A stretch of 64,000 nt of DNA from Tubulanus polymorphus. Taxonomy: Eukaryota > Nemertea > Palaeonemertea > Tubulaniformes > Tubulanidae. Made by a program: the position numbers and the translations under genes. Positions 1-17,563 of this stretch are shown one piece after another. The DNA is taken from contig NC_134029.1 of NCBI RefSeq assembly GCF_964204645.1, positions 22,958,450 through 23,022,449 on the forward strand. Direction: 5' to 3'. Within the stretch, counting starts at the first letter, position 1. Each line of letters starts with the position of its first letter. Below the pieces are notes generated by a model. The model searched no databases and was not told the DNA's origin. It was given only the letters and a program-made list of their open reading frames with translations.

Positions 1-89
1 CAAGGTACCCTACAATGCATTAACTATTAGATCACTGGATTTTCTGATTCATCCTTAGACTAGCGGTAAATCATCTTGAATATATTCAG

Positions 90-7384
<7,295 letters not shown>

Positions 7385-7518
7385 TGACAGTTTGGAAAAT
7401 AAATCTGCTCAACTTAACAGATGAAAATACTGCATTTACTTATACAGCCTTAAAATATCACTAAAACATTATATTTTGTAGCGATAAATTTGTTTATGGG
7501 TTATTTTTGCATTTATGT

Positions 7519-7524
7519 AATAAA
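7519..7524 (+). terminator. Candidate ATR polyadenylation signal
   Basis: An AATAAA hexamer lies 135 bp past the ATR stop codon in AT-rich DNA. The interval 7385-8757 separates the converging ends of ATR and the MTMR10-like gene. Apart from an (AT)n tract I see no gene in it; it should hold both 3' UTRs. Confidence 0.5.
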
Positions 7525-8447
7525 ATGACAGATTTTTCATAAACAAATATGTAAATATGTTCAGATTGCAAAGGAATATTACGATAGCCTGAATGGGAAC
7601 GAAATCCAAGAATCCACTCGACGAGAACTAAACATCGTTTACGTTATTAAAAACATTTTGTTTATTATAAGTACATGTATATATTGTATAACAATTTTCA
7701 CAAAAATCACAAACTGATTTGTCGACGACGATACCCATATTCGAGTGCATATCGAGGCAGGAAATGTGTGAATAGGAAAGGAATTACGGTTACATCGAGA
7801 TATTCATAATCGCAACAAAAAGGAATTTCTTCACGTAGGAATGCGCAATAAAAACATCCATTTTAAGATACATTGATTAAAAATAATTTCTACACATTAG
7901 ATGATGAACGTCAGACTTGATCATTATGCTGCGGCCCATTTCTATGGAAAACAAACGAGAAGTGAAGAATGCTTGCATTAATTACACGAATGAGATCAGC
8001 AGTAAATCTATATCAAATACCGGTATCCTAAAACTCATTTATTTCGACGTATTGATTTAATGCATTCAACTCCCAAACTACAAGAGATGCACGATTGATT
8101 TAAAAACGCGTATAAAAAGATATTCATTTTGCTGTAATGCCTCAATATTATTATGACTGAGCAACGACATATTATAATTCATTAATACATTAATAAACAC
8201 ATACATTTTCTTATACCATACGAATGGTAACAGACTATTACCGCATGTTCATGTATAGGTACATGAAAACAGTAATTTTTTCATCATAAGGTCGATGTGA
8301 CCTTTATAACATAATTACACGTATTACGATGATTAGGTGATGTATAATTATTATTGGATCAATTTTATCTGTGTTGTTTGCACAAGCATGTTGAGTCTGG
8401 TATCGATAAACACTATATCATCGTTTTCAAGCAATACTGAGTGTATT

Positions 8448-8451
<4 letters not shown>

Positions 8452-8486
<35 letters not shown>
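8452..8486. repeat. (AT)n microsatellite
   Basis: An uninterrupted alternating AT run of about 35 bp, in the shared 3' region between ATR and the MTMR10-like gene. Confidence 0.95.
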
Positions 8487-8489
<3 letters not shown>

Positions 8490-8757
8490 CGTACGTAAGG
8501 CATAAACAAAACACTTCAAAACTTCAGCAAATAAATAAATCCCAGCATGACAACCATGGATTCACTCATATATATTATCTACTATCAGTTAAGTAGAGAG
8601 CACAGAATGAATGAAAAAGCCCAGTAATTACTTTAAACAGATCCCATCTTAGACCTAGCTGTCATAAATATGATTAGATAATACATTATATCAGATGGTA
8701 AAATACCCTGCCACACAGACGCTCGTCGTACAATGATCAGCGGTGTTGAGCAAGTGA

Positions 8758-11700
8758 CTAGTCCTCTAAAAACGACGATCTCGTCGCCAACGTTCCGAGA
8801 TCTTCATTCAATCTCTTAAAACCCTCTTCGTCGTTGAATTCGCTGTTATCGAGGAAATGTGTAATCGGCGACGTACCCAGTAGGTGTTTACTGATAGCTG
8901 GCATCTGCGCCATAAACGGATAAGACGAACTTATCAGTTCCGCTTGCGTTTTCACCAGCGATAATGACAAGTCGCCGTTATCCAGCGAGCTTCCGCTGAA
9001 GAACAGGTTTTTATGTTTGTCCGGATTTTTGTACGGCGTATTCGAACTCATGCACTCAATTTTTCGTTTCATACACAATAGTTCTTCGACGAGCAAGCAT
9101 TGCATGAAATACTCGGCCGGCGACCCGCCCTGTTGTATCTTAGCCGGTTCCAACCAGCGCAGATACAACTGCGACCAAAACTGCATCAGAGCGCTTTCCA
9201 CCTGCGGTTTGATCACTCCCGTTTTAAAACTCTTCCCTTCGTACGCGTAAATTCCGTTCAATTTTTTCGCGTAGTTTTTCTGATTTTTTATGGAATGGCG
9301 AGTCGGTTTCATCGCGCTTTTTAAATCCTCCAGTAAATCTTTATCCGTACGCGCTATAAATAGCGGATTGCGCAATAACGCCTGGTTATCTACGCTCAAC
9401 TGCACGCCCCAGTCCCAAACCTGAGGCAGTTTCTTATCAGTTTTCTGCATTTTCTCGAAGTCCTTTTGTTGTATGTACGTCCAACTGTTGTCGAACAGGA
9501 ATGTATGAAACAGACCGCTGTTTGCCGAATCCCAGAGAATCGTTAGGTATGTTTCAGAGAATTCGAATAACAACGGAAACTGCTGTAACAACTGCCACAT
9601 ACAGTCGAGAAACAGCAGAAATACAGGGGACTGCAAGAAAAATATTGACATCAGTTTCAATAGATATTAGATCGTTCTTTGACACTGAATAGGTACCAGC
9701 AATCACCAGATGGTGCAATTATCTGAACAATGAAATTTGACGCGGATTTACTGGTCTATTAACAAACTAGTTATCAAATATAAGATTGACTTTTTAACTC
9801 GTCGTACAGCGTAGATATCACTGATAATTGATTTCCTAGTTAGAAAAATTGATTCAAATTGAAGTGCTGTAACCCAGTATCGGGTAAATACATAATCCTC
9901 ACTCGCCACAGTAACTGTGCCGGTACCTTGCTCATATTAATTTTCGACTCACCTCTTCCGAGTCTTTCTCGGGAGTATTAATTAAGCCTAAACGACTGGC
10001 GAACTTATGTCCAGCTGCGACCCATTCACGTTGTACGAGGTTCTCGAAACCCTCGATCGTCCGGAAATACGGATCGATTAAAACCTGCGTTAAACTCGAT
10101 ACAACGCAACAATAATCACGACTGTTATATTCTAAATAGACCCAAAAAAAACAGCACTTTTAGTTGATGAAAAAATTCCAATATACAAAGTAATGAGCCA
10201 TTTCCAAAACGGATTTTCAAAAAGCAGCATAAACGATAAGAAGGTTACTTTGTGATGCCTGTTGTAACTAGATTTCTAAGAATATATTCAGTGAGCAGTT
10301 GATTGGGGAAACCTAGGTTGGAATTCACTTTGAAATCCGAGATTTCAAAAAAATAATGTCTGACTCAATGATAGGGCATTTAAATCATGTTGTATATGAT
10401 TGATTTCAGGCTGGTCAGGATGCTGCGCAATCAAATGTGATCACTGCAAATCCATTTCAAAAATGGCTCATAGCAAAATGTGAAAATACTTTATTAGTAC
10501 TTATTTCGTAATTGTATTTTTTCTATAACCGAATTCAAGACAGTTTCACTTTACTATGGAAAAGATAATTTTTGTTCTTTCAAATGTTCAGAAATTTCAA
10601 CAGTTGTCAATGATCTAACTCTTAGAATATACCTGATATTATAACAGTCCTAGCCTTATCACAAATCTTATGAACGCATCGTGCAGCAACTTCTAGTGAA
10701 TGAGCAACATATTGTAACCATCGACTATCCTCTAACAGCGACCCCCACTGTCGATCGGTCGTCCAATATTCCTTCACCGTTACTATACAAAACAAGAAAT
10801 CAGTTTCAAAATCATAATGAGCGACGAGTTTGAACAGAGATGATTTAAATGTTGGATAGATTGTCAAAAGGCAATTATCGAAATATCACACCAACCGAAA
10901 CTACAATTATTGATGAAATATCATCACTGGTCAAACATCTATAAAAATATTGATCACTGATCACTGATGATTACCTGGAGCACACATTTCTCTCAACTTG
11001 TCGTAACTTCGTTTGAGCTCTTTGGGCGTCGGGAAAGATTTACCCAAATCCTCGAGAAAAGGACCGTCTTTATGAGGAGCAGTGCGATTTACAGCTGATA
11101 TCAAACTATAAATAGACGGATCAAAAACCAGTCATTTAATGTTATATGTATCTGACAAGTTTCGAAATGTATTTATCCCATTTTAGTCCATATTAAAATG
11201 AGTATACTGTATAATACTGTATGGTCATATATCTGTTAGCCCAATTAAATAGTGCAGTATATAGGAAGCCAAATCATTCACTTCATACAAAGAATACAAG
11301 CGAAGAACTTAAGAGCAAAACACTTAACACCAGGGCCAGTTTTATAGACTGATAATAACTTAAACACTGGGTCTAACTCAATTCCGCATTACCAATCTAT
11401 AAAACCGGACCCTGCATCAATTTATCAGGGGATACCACTAAATCAAAGATCGAAAACTTGCAGCAAGTCTAAATATACCGGTATTAGTAAGATTTATAAG
11501 ACACACCGATAAATTCATATCACCAGCGTGATGTACAATTCATTATACGTGAATTAAATAAAAGAAGCTTTAACATTCCTGTTGAAATCTAGAAAACATT
11601 CCGTTAAGAGATATCGGGATATTTGGTAATCTAGTAAATATCGGTGGCACAAACTACCGTAGATATATAGACACGATCAACTTACATATCTCGTCTGTGA

Positions 11701-14200
11701 AACCATGCAAGAAAATAAATTACAGTCAGCAAGATTTACACATGAATAAATGAACAGACGATCATTTTGTTTTCGATACAAATAATGCTTCAAATATTCT
11801 AAAAACTACCCATAACCAACAAAACAGTGAATACAAAACATACATGTATAAACATAGACGTTTTAGAGATAACTTACTCTTTGGCAACATCTTGTTCAGG
11901 TGAATCTGGTCTAACATAAGCCATACGTACAAGAGATGAGCCTTTAGAATATGTAAAACTCCACATCTACAAATACAATAATGAGAGTGAGGGAGCTGTT
12001 TAACCCTTTCAGTGCTGACTAATTAATACCCTATAGTGCTAGAGAAAATTTGAAAATTCTAAAAAATTCCACCCTAGTGTGTTGAACAATGGGAATACCA
12101 CTATAGTGCGTCTACACCGCAGTGCGGTGTATCGTTAGTTACTAGTATTTCACTATGTTTGACACTTGCTGCCATTTTTCAATAGAGATAATTACAAATT
12201 ACTAATTACATCAATACACCGCAGTGCGGTGTACTAGCAAAATCCATCACTGATTTATACACCGCACTGCGGTGTAGACGCACTGAAAGGGTTAAACCTG
12301 AGGTCAAATCAGTCAATATGAAAACTGGTAGTACTTTGAAAGTTAACTCGATTTCACTGAAAATATTCATTTATCCGATGAAGCTACTGGGCAGTAGTAA
12401 CGAAAGCTTGTATAATCAAGTTAACCTAGAAAGAATACTACCTGTCTACGAACACAGTTACAGGAATTGGTTTTTGTTTCGAGTTTTATGTAATTATACT
12501 AACAGGAACTCGTTGTTCCACGAAATGACCGGATCTACGTTTCACCTCGGCGTTTATAAGACTACGCGGTAATACGAACGCTTCCGGCATATTCTGAGAC
12601 AGTTGACATTGATAATTCAAACGATCAGCTCTCCAGCACCTAGCGCGTTGACGTAGCACCTCCATCTCGAAATCTTTAGTCACCTGGTACGACGGCCTTT
12701 CAACTTTTATCAAGCGAGAAAAAACTGGTTATTCAGTTATTGAAATCTTGAATTGAATGTAAGATGAAGCAAAATATATAACATACCTTGTGGCGGGCCT
12801 GGTGGTTTGTAGGAAAATGCAAAGAAGTGGTCAGGTCTACTGGGAAAAGCATGATGTAGAATAGCATGCAGCACCTGGAAAACAATTAAATTCAAGCTGC
12901 AATTTTTCCAACGGTTACTCAGATTTAAAAGGTTAGGACTTACATTCCTGGCTTCATCTTTTGCAGTCGACTTGAATTGGAATGAAAACTTGCGGAAATC
13001 CTAAAATTCAGAAATTCATTAAAACAATTATCTCAAATTAAGGATTTGAGGTCGAAGAATAGCTGGAAATTTAATTCACCTTGCAAACTATTTCGATCTT
13101 TTTTATCTTGTCGGTAAGCACAACTCCGGGGACCATTTTTTTACGCTTGCCTTTCGAAACTGCAAAAAAATAATTGAATGCCATTTATCGAAAATTTATT
13201 CCAGTAAGTCTTAAAAAATATAGCAAGGTCCTCCTTACCTTGATAAACACCACTGATTCCAGCCAGAGGAAATTCATTATCACCCAGAATTAAACTGTTT
13301 GCTTTTGGTTTTTCCTGAAGAATAAGGTCAGTTTTTCAGATTGCAAATGAATCGAACCATCTTTTAAAATTCGATTTCAGAAGCTCTGATGATCGAGTTC
13401 TTACTTGGAAGCCATTTTGAGTTTCATGCGATTGTTCCTCGATGAACGAAGCTTTGAATAAAGTACAATACAGACTACCGCTGATATCGCTGATATCCTG
13501 ACCCCTGGGGCTACCCTTTAACAACGGGTAAAGCTGCATGACTTTGTGAGCTCGCCCGATGATAACATCGCCTGAAAAAAATATCAAGTCATAAATATTA
13601 GGGGTTTAACTCCTCAAAATACGGGGTCCCTGCAGATGATTCTATCCCGATTTCCCTGATGCAGAACTCAAATTGCGAAATTCAGATTTCTACAGCAAAA
13701 TCAATTGGTCAAGTAACCAAATCCAGCTGTAGGCCTAACTGATTGATTAGATTGATTTACCAGGAAGCAATGACGGTTCTAGTAGTTCCTAAAAATAGAA
13801 AAATATGCGATTCTTAATTAACGGCAATCATTAGAATCAGCGGTATTAATACGCAAAGGGAATTAGGGTTTATGGGTCAGATATCAGACTTAGGGCCTAA
13901 TTGTTAACAAATGGAACGAAGTTAGCAAATTCATTAATTAGCACCTGAGCAAATATTTCTGAGGAATCAAGGACGCTGAATACAGATGCTGCAGAGTGTA
14001 TCGACGATTCCTTCGGTGCAATAGTTAAGGTAGGAAGACGGAGTGGTCAAATTGAATACACCCCAACAGCAGGGTAGAATGTGTTTCAAGTATAGATTTC
14101 TCACGAAGTACAAATCATAAAAGTTGAATTGAATAGAATCACGAATACGAATCAAACCTACCCCATCACGATCAATGTATGACTTAAACGTAGGATCCAT
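8758..14200 (-). CDS. MTMR10: Myotubularin-related protein 10/12-like (catalytically dead lipid phosphatase)
   Basis: MTMR10-12 are inactive myotubularins that act as adaptors for active 3-phosphoinositide phosphatases on endosomal membranes. Exons in gene order: 14200-14162, 13788-13761 (28 nt), 13571-13405, 13314-13239, 13159-13080, 13000-12944, 12874-12787, 12703-12504, 11966-11878, 11105-10975, 10782-10633, 10131-9953, 9630-8758. They sum to 2157 nt, or 718 residues plus TAG. The ATG at 14200 opens MDPTFKSY, like the vertebrate PTFRSY start. A PH-GRAM domain covers about residues 15-150, followed by the phosphatase-like fold. The loop that holds the catalytic Cys in active myotubularins reads VIISEYNSRD (about 365-374), with no Cys in place. 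The last exon carries the EFSETYL and VWDWG motifs typical of this subgroup. It diverges from CFAP53 and converges on ATR. Choosing MTMR10 over 12 or 11 is a judgement; invertebrates may have one co-orthologue. Confidence 0.92.
11331..11414. mobile_element. Short foldback MITE (GGCCCAGTTT-type ends), MTMR10 intron
   Basis: Begins CAGGGCCAGTTTTATAGACT and ends CTATAAAACCGGACCCTG, which are inverted copies. This 84-bp member lies in intron 11106-11877. Confidence 0.6.
12000..12295. mobile_element. piggyBac-like MITE with TTAA target sites
   Basis: TTAA at 12000-12003 is followed by CCCTTTCAGTGC; GCACTGAAAGGG is followed by TTAA at 12292-12295. A TTAA duplication plus ends starting CCC is the hallmark of piggyBac elements. 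The 288-bp interior has no coding capacity and carries several short palindromes such as ACACCGCAGTGCGGTGT. It is inserted in the MTMR10 intron 11967-12503. Related copies are at 60482 and 35133. Confidence 0.85.
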
Positions 14201-15011
14201 AACAATGCAATGAATACGGAATTCTCACACAACAACAAGTGTCATTTTGAGTGGGGTCTGTCTGCAGAGTGCGCAGGGGGCCGCTGCGGCCCCCTGCGCT
14301 CAATGGGTGCGCAGGGGGCCGGGTATTGTAAAGTGAGAACTGGTATATGATGCTAGACGAAACGATGATTTTTTAGCAATAATGCAGAAATTTTTTTTAA
14401 CTCACTTTTTTAAATAGAAAAACAATTAAGCTGATTTAATTTTGATTTTTGAGCTAGAACCTTTATATATGCTTAATCATGTAATTCAAAATCGTAGATA
14501 TAGGATTGATATTGTTACTATGAAAATTAAGGTCAATCGCGCCGGGGGCCGTCCTCTACGTACATAACTCGGTTTTTTAAACTCCTGAATTTCCCATTCA
14601 CCATGTCGTCGTTTTTCAACAGCAAAAAATAGTCGTCCAAAATAAGATGAAAGCTGAGAAAATGCGAGTTTCACTGTTCATTTATTTATTTGACATACAT
14701 ATTCGATTGACACTTAAACATCATAAGTATCAGAGGCGGCTCGATAATTGGTAATAGCAAAATAACGATAATACATACACATCACTGACTTAAATATTCA
14801 TACATGTAAATTGAAGCTTACGTATCTTGTTGTACTGGATTTTATAGATCGCTTGATTTTATAGATCGCAGACTTAATAAAATATTTATACACATGGATA
14901 TTATAGATCGCTTGATTTCTAATCTCGATATCTTTAATTTGTATCATAATACTTTCGATAATTGGCGATAACATGATAATGATAATACATACATTTCTCT
15001 GACTTAATAAA

Positions 15012-16770
15012 ATATTTAGCACCTATCTAGCAGAAGACAAGTAAAACTATTTACACTATTAAAACGCGGCCCCCTGCGCACCTATCTAGCAGAAGACAAG
15101 TAAAACTTAGTAAAACTATTAAACCGCGGCCCCTTGCGCACATATCCAGCAGTAGACAAGTAAAACTATGGTAAAACTATTAAACCGCGGCCCCCTGCGC
15201 ACCTATCCAGCAGAAGACAAGTAAAACTATTTACACTATTAAACCGCGGCCCCCTGCGCGCTTATCCAGCAGCAGACAAGTAAAACTATTTACACTATTA
15301 AACCGCGGCCCCCTGCGCGCTTATCCAGCAGCAGACAAGTAAAACTATTTACACTATTAAACCGCGGCCCCCTGCGCGCTTATCCAGCAGCAGACAAGTA
15401 AAACTATTTACACTATTAAACCGCGGCCCCCTGCGCACCTATCCAGCAGAAGACAAGTAAAACTATTTACACTATTAAACCGCGGCCCCGTGCGCACCTA
15501 TCCAGCAGAAGACAAGTAAAACTATTTACACTATTAAACCGCGGCCCCCTGCGCACCTATCCAGCAGCAGACAAGTAAAACTATTTACACTATTAAACCG
15601 CGGCCCCCTGCGCGCTTATCCAGCAGCAGACAAGTAAAACTATTTACACTATTAAACCGCGGCCCCCTGCGCACCTATCCAGCAGAAGACAAGTAAAACT
15701 ATATACACTATTAAAACGTGGCCCCGTGCGCACCTATCCAGTAGAAGACAAGTAAAACTTAGTAAAACTATTAGTTCAGAATCAAATAGAAATATAGCGG
15801 CCCCCTGCGCACCTATCTAGCAGAAGACAAGTAAAACTATTTACACTATTAAAATGCGGCCCCCTGCGCACTTATCCAGCAGCAGACAAGTAAAACTATT
15901 TACACTATTAAAACGCGGCCCCCTACGCACCTATCCAGCAGAAGACAAGTAAAACTATTAAAACTTTTAAAACGCGGCCCCCTGCGCACCTATCCAGCAG
16001 AAGACAAGTAAAACTATTAAAACTTTTAAAACGCGGCCCCCTGCGCACCTATCCAGCAGAAGACAAGTAAAACTATTTACACTATTAAACCACGGCCCCG
16101 TGCGCACCTATCCAGCAGAAGACAAGTAAAACTATTTCCACTATTAAACCGCGGCCCCCTGCGCACCTATCCAGCAGCAGACAAGTAAAACTATTTACAC
16201 TATTAAACCGCGGCCCCCTGCGCGCTTATCCAGCAGCAGACAAGTAAAACTATTTACACTATTAAACCGCGGCCCCCTGCGCACCTATCCAGCAGAAGAC
16301 AAGTAAAACTATATACACTATTAAAACGTGGCCCCGTGCGCACCTATCCAGTAGAAGACAAGTAAAACTTAGTAAAACTATTAGTTCAGAATCAAATAGA
16401 AATATAGCGGCCCCCTGCGCACCTATCTAGCAGAAGACAAGTAAAACTATTTACACTATTAAAATGCGGCCCTCTGCGCACTTATCCAGCAGCAGACAAG
16501 TAAAACTATTTACACTATTAAAACGCGGCCCCTGCGCACCTATCCAGCAGAAGACAAGTAAAACTATTAAAACTTTTAAAACGCGGCCCACTGCGCACCT
16601 ATCCAGCAGAAGACAAGTAAAACTATTAAAACTTTTAAAACGCGGCCCCCTGCGCACCTATCCAGCAGAAGACAAGTAAAACTATTAAAACTTTTAAAAC
16701 GCGGCCCCCTGCGCACCCATCCAGCAGAAGACAAGTAAAACTATTAAAACTTTTAAAACGCGGCCCCCTG
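15012..16770. repeat. 59-bp tandem satellite array
   Basis: About 30 head-to-tail units. Each has a GCGGCCCCCTGCGC block, a CCAGCAGAAGACAAGTAAAA block and a TTTACACTATTAAA block. The period is 59 bp in the regular part (15185 to 15244 and on); shorter variants carry AACTTTTAAAA. A block of variant units at 15657-15860 recurs 610 bp later, showing higher-order duplication. Open frames through the array are by-products of the repeat. Confidence 0.95.
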
Positions 16771-16783
16771 CGCGCCTCTCCAT

Positions 16784-16784
<1 letters not shown>

Positions 16785-16826
<42 letters not shown>
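16785..16826. repeat. (CAG)14 trinucleotide run
   Basis: Fourteen uninterrupted CAG triplets at the end of the satellite array, with a second (CAG)5 at 16864-16878. Satellite units carry CAGCAG at the same place, so the run looks like an expansion within one unit. Confidence 0.95.
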
Positions 16827-16827
<1 letters not shown>

Positions 16828-17563
16828 TAGATAAAAATTCACGCGGCCCCCTGCGCCCCTCCTCAGCAGCAGCAGCAGATAGATAAAAATTCGTAGATTC
16901 GGCGGAGTATTTTGATAAATAATATATACTCTGTATACTGTTCTTAGTGTACCATTTTATGCGCATCTCGATGGTAAAATCGTAAACTGGTTGATGGTGG
17001 TTATGCATTTGATTAATTGGTAGAAGTAGGAGTAGTTTCATATCGCATACTACTATGTATATGTATTGCCGTTTCGTAAATAATATCGTGTGGTTTTCAC
17101 TTTATTAAAGCGGCCCCCTGCGCGCGGCCTCCTGCGCACGGCCCCGTGCGCACTCTGCAGTTTGATATGACTCGTCATTTTTAGAAATTAGGTGGATCCC
17201 ATTTACGGTGCGGACAACCAGCCGGACCTTCGATTTGAATCCAGTCCAGAGTCCGCATTTTATGATTATCCCGTCTGGGCTGTAGTTTATTTATCACCAA
17301 GACAACCAGGTATATGTTCTATATGGACGTACTACTGACACTTTTCGTGATAAGGCTTGTAATTTGTGAGTTAACGTAGCTTTAATCGCATCCTTAAGGA
17401 AACAGGGTACGTGCTTTATCACTGGAATATCTGAAATCTTACGAATTTTGGTACTAACTTGAGCAGTAGAGAGGAGAGAGAGAAGGAAAAGTTGGAGTTG
17501 GTTGAAAAATTTGAGAGGGTAGTCTGTTAGAATAACGCCCAGTTCTACTCACAAAACGGTAAC

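Larger units (their letters stand above)
14262..17160. mobile_element. 2.9-kb non-autonomous element with GC-rich inverted ends, filled with satellite DNA
   Basis: The left end (CTGCAGAGTGCGCAGGGGGC from 14262) and right end (GCCCCGTGCGCACTCTGCAG to 17160) are inverted with about one mismatch in 22 bp. A perfect 14-bp palindrome around GCGGCCCCCTGCGC sits at 14270-14298 and variants recur throughout. Inside are AT-rich DNA (14340-15010), the 59-bp array and CAG runs. No transposase and no clear target-site duplication were seen. It sits 62 bp upstream of the MTMR10-like ATG and 400 bp upstream of the CFAP53 ATG, in what should be their shared 5' region. Confidence 0.6.

Noticed and set aside
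9631-9660. Upstream extension of the last MTMR10 exon to an ATG at 9660
   Set aside because: A clear acceptor (TTCTTGCAG) falls before SPVFLLFLD, and family alignment joins that to the exon at 9953; the extra residues are intron.
15012-16770. Regular ~59-bp direct repeats, superficially like a CRISPR array
   Set aside because: There are no unique spacers; whole units are repeated and the host is an animal. It is a satellite.
16694-17041. Minus-strand open frame of 115 codons with a poly-Cys run
   Set aside because: The Cys run is the CAG repeat read on the other strand and the rest is satellite sequence.
14262-17160. Helitron interpretation of the satellite element
   Set aside because: The ends are inverted copies of each other, whereas Helitrons have unlike ends (TC and CTRR with a 3' hairpin).
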